Positions 6,976 through 15,863 of a stretch of 26,682 bases of DNA are shown here, in pieces. The first letter of the stretch is position 1, and each line of letters starts with the position of its first letter. The position numbers were made by a program, and so were the translations under genes. The notes under the pieces are model-generated. The model saw nothing but the letters and a program-made list of their open reading frames with translations, searched no databases and had not been told where the DNA came from. The stretch is from Chara braunii (taxonomy: Eukaryota > Streptophyta > Charophyceae > Charales > Characeae). The stretch lies in the NCBI GenBank assembly GCA_003427395.1, contig BFEA01000248.1, forward strand, positions 1,132,985 through 1,159,666, in the 5' to 3' direction.

Positions 6976-8349
6976 TAAGGTTGTGGCAGAGAGGCAGAGG
7001 AGAAGGGCTGCAACGGGCAGGGGGGGCAGGGGGGGAGGGGGAGGGACCCCTCAGTCAATCTTGTTCCTCGCCGCCACGCCCACCTTCGTCACCTCTTTCG
7101 GCACACCCTGCACCTCCCTCTTGACATTGAGCATCTATCTTCAATCATTATCTGTTCCGCCACAAGGGAAAACCATCCACAGCCAATCACAAGGCATCAC
7201 AAGGCATTGAGGAACGTAAGCCATCATATGTCCAAAGACCCTTGGTCCCTTGGTCTGGCCAGGGTTCACTCAACCGGTGAGACAGGATGACACTGAGGAT
7301 GTTTACCCAAACAAAAATGAAGCAAAAGCATTGAGGAAACAATGACTTTGAAGGGGGGGGGGGGGGGGGGGGGGAGGAGCGGGAACAATGACTGTGCAGG
7401 TGAGAGGTATGCAAACATATACAACATATCCACCAAGCACATAACAAAATTAGTTTCATTGGGATTATAAAAAAAAAAAGACAATTAGGGTATACTCACA
7501 CGATGAGAGACTAAATGGCACAATCAGTCAATGCATGAGAACAGATAGAAAGTGTAAACACCAAAGAAATCATTCTGCTGCGCATGCATAAAAAGCGAGC
7601 AACGAACTGAAGAGTTCGAAAAAGTACAGCATCACAATCCAACTACTTGCCAGGGTCAAAACCCGTCCATCATAAATAGTCTTGCGGCCACACCCGACAC
7701 GTTTCATCGAACCCTGCAGGGAAAAAAATATTCAGGGGGATGGATATCCCTCTGAACACAAGCCCTTCTGCTTCGTCCGATAAAACGAGCAAAAAACTCG
7801 AGCGATATGAAAACGGCGAAAAACGTACAGCATCACAATCCAACCACTTGCCAGAGGCCAAAACCATCCACCATACTCACACGAGCATTTTCATCAAGTT
7901 TCATAAAAGTATCTGATAATTCTGGTTGCAATTGGCCACAGTTGGATGCATCCAACTGTGATTACATCCAGAGCTCAGTCAAAAATGTCATAATCTGAAT
8001 ATACCATTCCCAGTTCCCACTGAATTTATGCGAAGGCCGAAACACCAATCACACCCACAGCACAAGTCATTGAGGCTAATATATAACCAAAAAAAAAAAA
8101 AAACATACTCCTTCCATTCGGGGAAGTCGCAGATCAGTTCACCACCAACAGCAGCAAGAGGGGAAAACAACCCACAGCCAATTGGTCACCCATAAAACAT
8201 AGCTTAAGTATATACATGCACCTCAAATGCTGGAACCCTTGAGGAATGGGTGGGAGAGAATAGCAAGAGACAGACAGAGGGGCACGGGAAGGCAAGGTGA
8301 AATGAGCGTGTTGTACTCCAATTCAACGAACGAGTTCCTTTTTTCACCC
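6976..8349. other. Sequence upstream of the bHLH-like exon; no second gene seen
   Basis: Contains G-rich runs (7020-7045 and 7352-7375). It also has a diverged direct repeat: TACAGCATCACAATCCAAC at 7626 and at 7828, each followed by a CTTGCCAG-containing segment. It would hold the promoter and 5' leader of a minus-strand gene if 6746-6975 is a first exon, but no core promoter motif is convincing. Confidence 0.35.
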
Positions 8350-8375
8350 TTTTGGGTTCAGCTATGTGAGGCCCG

Positions 8376-9598
8376 GTAGCGAAGGACCTGCTGGAGTTCT
8401 ACACGCAAGTGAAGGCGACGGGCAGGATTGGGGAATGGTGGGGCAAGGGGTATATGGGACGCTGGGCCCGGTTCTGAGCACGTGTTGCTCCCCACGAATA
8501 GACTGGAGCATTTGTCCCACACACACACAAAAAAAAAAGGGGTCCTGACGCTGCCATACAAAAAAGGGGATAAAACCGATATTCTCAACTATAGACCATC
8601 ACCCGGTTACAAACTGATATCCAATCCACTGGCCAACCGCATGATCCCACTCTTGGAAGGTATTATACACCCGTCCCAGACCAGTTTCATGAGGGAAAAT
8701 ACCATCCAAGACAACATGATCCTGGTTAATGAAGTGATAAAACTAGCACATCAGTCCCAGCAAAACGTCTCGCTGATCTTTATAGACTCTGAAAAGGCCT
8801 ACAATCATGTGGACTGGCGCTTCCTCGATAGCTGCCTCGGAAAGCTGAATTTCGCCCCCCTGAGTTCCGAAGTTGGGTAGGGATCCTTCATCGTAACGCT
8901 ACAACACAGGTACAGCTCAATGGCCGCCTAGCACTGGAGACGGTCAGTCCATCAAGGGGACCCCTTAGCCCCTTTGCTCTTTCTGGTGGTCATGGAGGCT
9001 CTTGGCGTGAACTTGAGGGACCACAAGAGCATCACAAGGCTCCGCATTGCAGGGATTCCTGAGGAAGCAATTCCCATCTACTCCATATTTGCAGTGACCT
9101 CACCAAAATGACAAAAGCAATGAACTCTAACACTGAGGAAATCCTGGCGCTATGAGCAAATTCTCATACATATTCGATATGGTGGTGAACTGGGGAACCA
9201 AGACTCGAGGCTGGTGGATTCATCACCAAAGGGGAAGGCCACCAGGAGGCCCAAGTGAAACGGATGCCCCTGGTGGTCCAAATCGAGTCTTGGGGATAGC
9301 CCTGCCAGCCCTGGGAAAACCCACCGCCAATGACACTTGGATCTCTAAACCCACCCTTGAAAAAATGGAAAGATGGAAAAACAAGCACACTTCAATCTTC
9401 GAGAGAGCACTCGCTATAACAATATGCTGCTAGCCTCCATCTGGTACATGCCCACGATCTGGTCCCTGAGCAAAGGATGGCAGGCAGCCTGAGAGGACAG
9501 ATGGCGACCTTCCAGTGGAGAGGGGACCAAGAAAAACAAAATGTCATCAGCAGAGTGGCCTGGGACACTGTGGCATACTGCGTAGCCACACGGGGCCT
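8376..9598 (+). pseudogene. Broken LINE reverse transcriptase (non-LTR retrotransposon)
   Basis: The frame reads W-W-G-K-G, then after a small insertion V-L-T-L-P-Y-K-K-G-D and D-I-L-N-Y-R-P, the entry motif of plant L1-type reverse transcriptases. Next come L-A-N-R-M, H-P-S-Q-T-S-F and F-I-D-S-E-K-A-Y-N-H-V-D-W, which holds the first catalytic aspartate. The frame then shifts: S-P-S-R-G-P-L and F-L-V-V-M-E-A-L lie at 8945-9010, and the second active-site box is present but lacks a base (I-F-A-(D)-D-L near 9088). The C-terminal part continues (W-K-N-K-H, A-S-I-W-Y-M-P, F-Q-W-R-G-D). It ends where a palindromic element begins. Several frameshifts and stops make it non-functional. Confidence 0.85.
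8445..8543 (+). mobile_element. Hairpin retroposon, copy 5, inserted in the LINE frame
   Basis: An 85-bp element (8452-8536) sits inside the LINE reverse transcriptase, between W-W-G-K-G and V-L-T-L-P. AAGGGGT occurs at 8445-8451 and 8537-8543 as a likely 7-bp target duplication, ambiguous at the A-tail. The LINE reading is restored when the element is removed, apart from one base in a G run. This gives the minimal unit: ATATGGGACGCTGG at the start, GTGTTGCTCCCCACG, AATAGACTGGAGC, GTCCCA and an ACACAC/A-rich tail. The opening TGGGAC can pair with the closing GTCCCA. Confidence 0.85.
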
Positions 9599-9790
9599 GC
9601 AGGGCCCGTCCTGGACATTCAGCCTAAAAGCCTAAAACTTAGGGCTTACAGGCCCCGTTCGTTTCAGCCTGAAAGCTGAAAAACGAGGGCCTGCAGGCCC
9701 TACCCCGTTTCAGCCTATTTCTAGGTCTTTTCAGACCCAAAGTTTTCAGCCTGAAACGGAGGGCCATTTTCAGGCCCTCATTGTTTCGAC
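9595..9790. repeat. Palindromic GC-rich element (GGGCCTGCAGGCCC / CAGCCTGAAA)
   Basis: GGGGCCTGCAGGGCCC opens the block. A hairpin pairs AGGCCCCGTTCGTTTCAGC with GCTGAAAAACGAGGGCCT (about 9650-9695). A second pairs CAGCCTGAAACGGAGGGCC with GGCCCTCATTGTTTCGACCTG (about 9742-9790). It begins where LINE homology breaks off, so it probably inserted there. Likely a non-autonomous foldback transposon. Confidence 0.7.
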
Positions 9791-9969
9791 CTGCCCCTAA
9801 GACTCAGGCACGTAAACAGGGATGCGGAACAGGCCAGAAATAGCCTGTTCCTCACGAGTTCGAGCAGGAGCTGCAGCTGCAGCCCCTGCCTCCCTTCGGC
9901 AGGCTCAGGAGGCACACCCGNAGTACATAGGAAGTTCCCATGCACTTCACGGGTAGGTAGTGGTCAGTA

Positions 9970-10106
9970 GGCACGAGTAGTCTTCAGGATTCGGCCGCAG
10001 CACTCAGGAGGAGCGTTGCAGTAGTCTTCAGTGCTAGGCTGTAGTTAGCGCTAGCTGTAGTCTTCGGCGCTGGGCGCCATAGCTGTAGCTGTAGTCTTCA
10101 GCGCTG
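9970..10106. repeat. Short tandem motif GTAGTCTTC-GCGCTGGGCGC
   Basis: GTAGTCTTC occurs at about 9977, 10021, 10057 and 10091, each followed by a GG or GCGCT-type segment, and GCTGGGCGC occurs twice. Irregular spacing of 34-44 bp. There is a single undetermined base at 9921 nearby. Confidence 0.6.
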
Positions 10107-10319
10107 GGCGCTGGTAGGTGGTAGATCGTGGAGTGGGAGAGAGACTGGCGGAGGCCAGTGATACTTACCTGTGGCGCCGTCGCTCCAACTCCATCTTCGT
10201 GGTACCTGCATCAAGGCGCCAACTTCACAGGTTAGTACTGGACACAGAGAGAGAGAGAGTTCTTCTTCCTCTTCTAAGTCCACCTTCTCTTCTCACCCTC
10301 TCGCCACCTGACTTCTCAG

Positions 10320-10644
10320 NNNNNNNNNNNNNNNNNNNNNNNNNNNNNNNNNNNNNNNNNNNNNNNNNNNNNNNNNNNNNNNNNNNNNNNNNNNNNNNNN
10401 NNNNNNNNNNNNNNNNNNNNNNNNNNNNNNNNNNNNNNNNNNNNNNNNNNNNNNNNNNNNNNNNNNNNNNNNNNNNNNNNNNNNNNNNNNNNNNNNNNNN
10501 NNNNNNNNNNNNNNNNNNNNNNNNNNNNNNNNNNNNNNNNNNNNNNNNNNNNNNNNNNNNNNNNNNNNNNNNNNNNNNNNNNNNNNNNNNNNNNNNNNNN
10601 NNNNNNNNNNNNNNNNNNNNNNNNNNNNNNNNNNNNNNNNNNNN
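10320..10644. other. Assembly gap (325 N)
   Basis: Undetermined bases. Open frames crossing this gap are meaningless. LINE-related sequence lies on both sides, which may be why the region did not assemble. Confidence 0.99.
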
Positions 10645-10729
10645 GATCACTGGTATCTAAGTCTTCCGTTGTGCTATCTTATACTTTGTATTGAAAGGTC
10701 GGTTCTTGTTCTGGTCTGCACGTTACAGT

Positions 10730-11000
10730 ATGCAACAGACACCCTCATCCAACCAAAACCTAGAGGGGGGCTAAGGATCTTGGACTCGCCACACAGATTA
10801 AGGCACTGTCAATCAATGGGTCAAAAGGCTGATTTTCACCCCGAGCCTCCCCTGGAGAGAGATGGCCCTAGAGCAGATCTGACGGCTGGCCCAGCAAACG
10901 ACGGACGAGGTCGGCCCTCTCACTTGGATCGAGGGCCGTTTTGGGCCCTACCCAAGGCACAACTCCACACTACAGAACAAGAGGAGAAGGGCACTGCCTA
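10730..11000 (+). pseudogene. LINE C-terminal fragment
   Basis: Translates to D-T-L-I-Q-P-K-P-R-G-G-L-R-I-L-D-S. This matches the conserved P-K-x-x-G-G-L-G-I-x-D block that follows the reverse transcriptase in plant L1-type elements. Further on G-P-L-T-W-I-E-G-R-F-G-P appears in another frame. It could be the continuation of the LINE at 8376-9598, which stops at the corresponding V-A-W-D-T, with 9595-10730 inserted between them. Confidence 0.7.
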
Positions 11001-11230
11001 GCAGGATTTGACAAGGGATGTTTTTTGGATCACCCTGCTCAAGGCCTGGCTGCAGCTCCCGCTTCCAGATTACTTAGATCTTCAAACCCCCCCTCAAAAA
11101 AATGGAAAGATGGAAAAACAAGCACACTTTGATCTTCGGGAGAGCACTCGTTATAACAATATGGTGCTAGCCTCCATCTGGTACAAACCCGCCATCTGGT
11201 CTTTTCAACACAAACAGTAACAACATGCTA
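11001..11230 (+). pseudogene. Second, partial copy of the LINE post-RT region
   Basis: 11092-11205 is about 90% identical to 9360-9475 (start ATGGAAAGATGGAAAAACAA; protein W-K-N-K-H and A-S-I-W-Y-K-P). In a normal LINE this block precedes the P-K-P-R-G-G-L block, but here it follows, so two elements or a rearranged one are present. Frame-shifted and truncated. Confidence 0.75.
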
Positions 11231-11489
11231 GTGAGATACCACCCAAACAGGGTACAGTAGTGTGACAAGGAGACTCTGTACAATATCCATATCCTGCACT
11301 CTCGGTCGGATGACATATGGCAAGGCAAGCCTACAGAATGGAGCATCCGCTCACCGACCTGGCATTCGACCCATAGGAATGGAGGTGGCGAAGGGGTAGG
11401 ACACAACAGATCTGCCAGCTGCAGTCTCTTACGGTCAAACAGCCTACCGTATGCTGAGACCTTGGGTTAATGTGTGGGCGGTAGTAAAA

Positions 11490-11663
11490 GACAGGTGGGT
11501 GTATTCAAATTATAATACTTCTGATGAACAATCACTTACTTTTGATAGTTATATGATTCCAGAGGATGATCTACAATTGGGTCAATTACGTTTATTAGAA
11601 GTAGATACTCGAGTGGTTGTACCAGCCAAAGCTCATTTACGTATGATTATAACATCTGCTGAT
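11490..11663 (+). pseudogene. cox2: cox2 fragment 1 (mitochondrial cytochrome c oxidase subunit II)
   Basis: Encodes [30 protein letters not shown] and [17 protein letters not shown]. This is the central and copper-domain part of plant COX2, a respiratory-chain protein of the inner mitochondrial membrane. The transmembrane N-terminus is missing; 11451-11490 upstream does not match. Homology stops at GAT (11661-11663), where an antisense rRNA segment begins. The copper-ligand histidine normally found just after this point is lost. A nuclear (or recombined mitochondrial) relic, not a working gene. Confidence 0.93.
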
Positions 11664-11879
11664 ATGAGCTCTTGGGAGTCATCAGCTTGTTATCCCCGGC
11701 GTACCTTTGATCCGTTGAGCGAGAGCCCTTCCACACGGGGCCCCCAGATCACTATGGTCCACTTTCGTCTCTGTTCGACTTGCAGGTCTCACAGTCAGGC
11801 AGGCTTTGACCATTACGCTCTACAGCTGCGCAAAGCGCTAGCTTGAGCCTACCTTCGCGCCCCTCCGTTACTCTTTAGG
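11661..11879 (-). rRNA. rrn26: Antisense fragment of mitochondrial large-subunit rRNA (domain V)
   Basis: The minus strand reads CCTAAAGAGTAACGGAGG, GCGCGAAGGTAGGCTC, CTGTGAGACCTGC, GAACAGAGACGAAAG, CTCGCTCAACGGATCAAAGG, GTACGCCGGGGATAACA and GCTGATGACTCCC, the hallmark sequence around the peptidyl-transferase part of bacterial-type 23S rRNA. The details match plant mitochondrial 26S better than plastid 23S. It is about 219 bp long and replaces the middle of cox2 in reverse orientation. Too short to be functional. Confidence 0.93.
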
Positions 11880-12036
11880 CAATTGTGTTAATCAGACTTC
11901 CATCTTTATCAAACGAGGAGTTTACTATAGTCAATGTAGTGAGCTTTGTGGTACCAATCATGCCTTTATGCCTATTGTAGTGGAAGTTGTCTCTTTCAAT
12001 GATTATGTTTCTTGGGTGTCTAATAAATTAGACTAA
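11880..12036 (+). pseudogene. cox2: cox2 fragment 2 (C-terminus with copper A motif)
   Basis: From about 11890 the frame gives [13 protein letters not shown], then [12 protein letters not shown], the CuA-binding motif with its cysteines, glutamate, histidine and methionine intact. It continues to V-S-W-V-S-N-K-L-D and TAA at 12034-12036. It is in a different frame from fragment 1. About 20 codons of cox2 between the fragments are replaced by the rRNA insert. One residue (usually E, in K-R-E-G-V) appears to be missing. The stop lies 19 bp before the ATG of the cox3 fragment. Confidence 0.92.
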
Positions 12037-12055
12037 GAAACAAAGGAGCGAAGCA

Positions 12056-12124
12056 ATGAGTACGAGTTCTCAAAAATATCCTTATCATTTAGTTGATCCA
12101 AGTCCATGGCCACTTTGTGCCTGA
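12056..12124 (+). pseudogene. cox3: cox3 5' fragment (cytochrome c oxidase subunit III)
   Basis: The ATG at 12056 opens M-S-T-S-S-Q-K and Y-P-Y-H-L-V-D-P-S-P-W-P-L, the conserved N-terminus of COX3. Homology ends at about 12113 and a stop follows at 12122. Only about 18 of some 265 codons are kept. The 19-bp cox2-cox3 spacing is probably the ancestral mitochondrial arrangement. Confidence 0.88.
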
Positions 12125-12380
12125 TCAAACTCGCATAGTCACTACGGGAGAAGGATTCCATTTCTTAGCACATGACGTTCTCCACCTTGGCAAAGGCTCG
12201 AAGAGCAGACGCTTCGNGTCTGAATCCCACGGGCTCGTCAGCAGAGTTGCTCCGTCCAAGAAATCAGAGGAAACACTTCTTTCGCAAACTCCTTTTGTAA
12301 TACAATCTCACAAAGGTTCCGTTGTACACCGACTCATCAGTGCTTTGGTTCCGTTGATTTCAGGTTGGGGAAACTACTTT
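12093..12380 (+). pseudogene. Unidentified mitochondrial-like segment, possibly group II intron maturase
   Basis: The open frame joins cox3 sequence to nad7 sequence without a stop. Most of it is unrecognised. Just before the nad7 part it reads [12 protein letters not shown], which resembles the L-N-P-I-I-R-G-W-x-N-Y-F signature of the maturase X domain of group II introns, common in plant mitochondria. One undetermined base lies at 12216. The maturase call rests on this one motif. Confidence 0.3.
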
Positions 12381-12530
12381 GAAATGCGACAAAGTCTTCG
12401 AATCATTGTCCAATGCTTGAATCAAATGCCTAGTGGCATGATCAAAGCAGATGATCGTAAACTTTGTCCTCCTTCACGCTCTCAAATGAAACAATCCATG
12501 GAATCCTTAATTCATCACTTTAAGCTTTAG
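12381..12530 (+). pseudogene. nad7: nad7 fragment (NADH dehydrogenase subunit 7)
   Basis: Encodes [32 protein letters not shown] and [10 protein letters not shown]. This is a strongly conserved stretch of the 49-kDa subunit of complex I, encoded in most plant mitochondria. It starts abruptly at E-M-R and ends at TAG (12528-12530), where the normal gene would continue with tyrosine. Only about 49 residues of some 390 remain. No codon in it requires C-to-U editing to restore the conserved residues. Confidence 0.92.
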
Positions 12531-13640
12531 GCACCCCAACCTTCCCTCTGACGCCCTCTGACAGGTCTCTTGGTCCAGAGGTCTAAGAGATCACTCAACC
12601 AAGTTTGCATCGCCGCAATGGCAGATTACACACCGATGAATGACTCGCTGGTGGACCACCCTCACCTCAAAGAAAGGCTGCGACGAAGGCTACCCCTGTG
12701 ACGTTCAACCTCACGCCCTGCTCCGCTTTCCTGGTCGGAGTGATATAAGCGCGAAAAAGGGGCCCAGAAAGCGACAAAATGGGGTGTGCCAAGGATTTTT
12801 GGAAAATCGAGTGTGGAGACGAAGACCGAACTGAAATATTTTGTGTGGTCTCAAAAATGGAAGGACGAACAATAAGCGGAGAGGTTAGGGGAACAGGCCC
12901 TTTCTTAACGGTCACTTAGTCCAAAAAGTATCTTTGAACTTTGATGTGCACGGAGAGATGCCTCTTTTTGGGTCAAAAGGGAGAGGAAATGCACGTCGGA
13001 TCTCGGTTTTGCACAAGGGACCGACAATGCTCGTCACAGAGCTTTGAATCCGAGTCGGAGGGTCGCAGTCTTACTGCTTTTTGCTTGTATTGCTCCTCGC
13101 CACGTGTCCGATAGGGGAGTCCCTTGCCTTGAAAGAGCTTTGCGAGGCGACAACCACTGCACAGAGTACGAGGCCAATGGGGTGCAACAGTTGTCCACGG
13201 GACGACGATCAAATCATTGAAGCGAAGTAAAACAAACTAAGGGGGAAAGTGAGTGTCAACTATCACAAACCATAATTACAAATCCGGAACAGCGGGCTTC
13301 TGATGGACAGTAATAAGGGTCGTCTATCTTGGCGATAGCTTCTCATATGTCCCACTCACAAACGCGCATCCTGTCCTCGTTGTACGGGAAGGGCCGTGGT
13401 CGAGGGGCCTCGAGAAGTTGACGTCCCAATGGTTCAGCTGGCTCAGTCCACATGGCCGATGCACACGCATTCACCAATGATTTCGATGTTCCTCGGGGTG
13501 GGGGATTACCAGAGAAACTAATGGAAGAGTTTCGGAAGAAGTTCTTCCAAGTTTGTCGGTTTCTCCTAGGGAGAAGTACAAAAGGCGAAGTTACCCTTGG
13601 TGAGGGTTGGAAACGAAGAGCGGTTGGGGCACCATGACGG
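12531..13640. other. Unidentified sequence, possibly more mitochondrial-derived DNA
   Basis: Follows the nad7 fragment without a recognised boundary. Composition is balanced, without the homopolymer runs common elsewhere in the window, which would fit continued organelle DNA. No mitochondrial gene, tRNA or rRNA was recognised. The open frames (for example 13452-13637 plus, 12973-13212 minus) show no known domain. Confidence 0.3.
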
Positions 13641-13897
13641 CAGCTTCGACGCGAGGACGAGAGGGCGGGGTGAGAGGTCAACAGGCGGATGATGAGGCGG
13701 GAGAGGGATCATGGGGCATAGAGGAGCAGGCTAGTGGTGTCCGGGCGTTGCTGCAGGCTCTCCTGTTTGCTGTTTCTGTTATGTGCTTGCTTGCTTGAGT
13801 GGAAGAACACGGGGGCAGCATATCTCATATCAAGGTCTCGTTGGAGAGGAGGAATGTCGTGGGGCGGGAGTAAGGGGAGACAGGCAGTACAATTTGA
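13641..13897. other. Unassigned GC-rich sequence
   Basis: G-rich plus strand, no recognised coding or repeat content. Confidence 0.3.
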
Positions 13898-13983
13898 TAT
13901 GGGATGTTGGGCCCGGTTTCCAGCACGTGCTGCTCCCCACGAATAGATTGGAGCATTTTTTTTTTTTTTTTTTTTTTTTTTTT
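13898..13983 (+). mobile_element. Hairpin retroposon, copy 6 (short form, T tail)
   Basis: TATGGGATGTTGGGCCCGG, CCAGC, then CGTGCTGCTCCCCACG forming the second stem and AATAGATTGGAGC. It then passes straight into about 30 T residues rather than the TTTGTCCC-A tail seen in copies 5 and 7. The T run may be an expansion of that TTT. The long T run makes adjacent phenylalanine frames spurious. Confidence 0.8.
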
Positions 13984-14677
13984 CAAGGGGAGGCAGACAT
14001 GGTTTCATGGACTAGAGGAAGAGTATTACAAGAAGGAGTGGGAGGAGGAACGTGGGAGTAAGGTCTTCTATAGGCGGGCGACGTCTGCGACGATGACACC
14101 CCTTCATCTCTTTGGGCTACCTGCGAGGAGCGGTTGGCAGGCTCAGTGGTTTAGTCTCGTGACGTGGTTTGGAGTGTTGTGATGGTAATCCTAGTTGCGG
14201 TCCTGTTATCTTCATCGTTCGTTCCTTTGGGATGGTTGAATAGTCGTCAACCACAGGCGGTCGAGTTGCTTGGGAGCCGATGAAGGAGGAGGTGAGGTTT
14301 GGAGAGAGGGGGGGTCCGTTTATGGATGTCGAGGGTAAGTTGTGTTCTTCCTCTTCAAGTTTTGTAGCGGTGATTCAGTGATGACCTTGATGAGATTCTT
14401 AACGACTTGATTCTTAGATAGTTTCGTCTGGTTCAATACCTACTAGTCCCTCTAACCTTGAATTCTAGATGTGCAACGAAAATATAACTAATAACTCTGA
14501 TTCTGAGGTTTGAAAATCAAGATTAATCTTGACCAGGTTTGGTTGCCTAATTCTGACTTAGTTTGTTTGCCTATTTCTTTCGAATTTCATATCATTCGTC
14601 ATGTCGACTGTCGTATGTTTTGTTGCTGAATGATTTCCTAGGCAATACTCTGCTTGAGATTCGTAAAATCGAAGGTC
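13984..14677. other. Unassigned; possible intron start
   Basis: GAGGGTAAGTTG at about 14330 is a good 5' splice site, followed by T-rich, intron-like sequence to about 15060. No coding exon was recognised on its left. Otherwise nothing identified. Confidence 0.25.
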
Positions 14678-15007
14678 GGGCACCTCTGATTTCTTAAAAG
14701 TAATTTTCACATTTTAACTCAATCTCTTTTGATCTTCTGATTTGTCTTGACGCTTAAATTCATGAGGTACGTAATCTTGATTTCAAAATTCTAGTCACTG
14801 TGTGTTCCGATTCAATTTCTGATTGTTTGATCTTGATTTGCGTGGGCACCTCTCATTTCTTAAAAGTAATTTTCAAATTTTAACTCAATCTCTTTTGATC
14901 TTCTGATTTGTATTGACGCTTAAATTCATGAGGTACGTAATCTTGATTTCGAAATTATAGTCACTGTGTTCCGATTCAATTTCTGATTGTCTGATCTTGA
15001 TTTGTGA
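14678..15007. repeat. Tandem duplication, 166-bp unit, two copies
   Basis: GGGCACCTCT...TTGATTTG begins at 14678 and again at 14844. The two units differ at only a few positions and by a 2-bp deletion (GTGTGTTCC against GTGTTCC). AT-rich and non-coding. The high identity points to a fairly recent duplication. Confidence 0.93.
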
Positions 15008-15830
15008 GTTTTTTAAATCGGACTTAGTTTTGATGTCTCAATAATTATTCCATTTGTTTTTGGCTATTGAATCTGAACGGAAGCATCTCCTTTAGGGTTG
15101 GAGCCCCTCCCTGTGAGGGTTACACAGGGTGGGTGGTGTGATCTTTGAGAGGGAGGGGTGGTGTTGAGGGTTTGTCTTTTTTGGGCCACACTGATTTTTG
15201 GGTCGGATCAGTTATGGCGGTTGGGGAGAGAGGACAAGGGGTGTTGATGTCAGCATGGTGAGATGTTGTAGGGCTGTTTCACTTGGAGGGGGTGGGGCAG
15301 GAGGGAAGGGGGATCTTCGGCTCTGCGGGGCATACTGTAGGGGGTAATGTATGCAGCTGAGGGAGCAGGAGTGGCATTTAGGGGGCTGTTCTGAACTGGG
15401 ACTGGGAGGTGAGGGGGCGCTTCCCCGCAGAGGCAGTATCAGACAGGGGGTCGTTTTTGAGGGAGAGGAGTAATCCGTTTTGGTTTTTGTGAGCCTTGTA
15501 CATGCAATCGAGATTAGAATAGGTAGGCGCTGGAGTTTCCATGGGGAGAGAGGGTGGTTTTTTCCCTCCCTTCCCCTCTTCTTGTGGAAATAGTAGGCGC
15601 TGAAACGTGTATAGAGTTTTCTCAATCTTCAGATTTCCAGATTTTTCAATATGTTCTTGAGTGAGGTGCGTGGGAGAAGTAGATGGTGGGATATCAGGCG
15701 TCCTACTGGCGAGGGGGCTCGCTCGTAGGATGGAAATAGGGCACAACAGCAGCGGAGATGGTGGCTCTGCTGCAGTAAGTCTTGCCGCAGTGAGGTAAAG
15801 AGGATTGTTGGGGGGGGTTTGAGTTGTTTG
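15008..15830. other. Unassigned sequence
   Basis: G-rich plus strand from about 15100. The minus-strand open frames are proline/serine-rich products of this composition and show no domain. Confidence 0.3.
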
Positions 15831-15863
15831 TTCTTAGCCGAAGCCAGGTAATGGCCCTCGTAT
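15831..15863 (+). repeat. GCCGAAGCC / GGTAATGGCCC module, exact copy 1
   Basis: A 33-bp sequence starting TTCTTAGCCGAAGCCAGG and ending CCTCGTAT. It recurs without a mismatch at 16807-16839 on the same strand. No hairpin retroposon follows this copy. Confidence 0.85.

Noticed and set aside
8452-8536. Hammerhead or other self-cleaving ribozyme (retrozyme)
   Set aside because: The three-stem shape invites it, but the conserved CUGANGA and GAAA core was not found on either strand, nor another ribozyme core I know.
10118-10660. Long frame across the N gap
   Set aside because: Most of it is undetermined sequence, so the reading frame has no meaning.
11661-11879. Continuation of cox2 coding through the insert
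   Set aside because: The segment clearly reads as reverse-complement large-subunit rRNA; the open frame through it is fortuitous.
13452-13637. Plus-strand frame M-A-D-A-H-A-F-T-N-D-F in the stretch after nad7
   Set aside because: Checked for mitochondrial ribosomal or respiratory proteins; nothing recognisable.
15212-15746. Overlapping 120-137-codon frames on the minus strand
   Set aside because: Proline/serine-rich from a G-rich opposite strand, mutually overlapping in different frames, no recognised domain.
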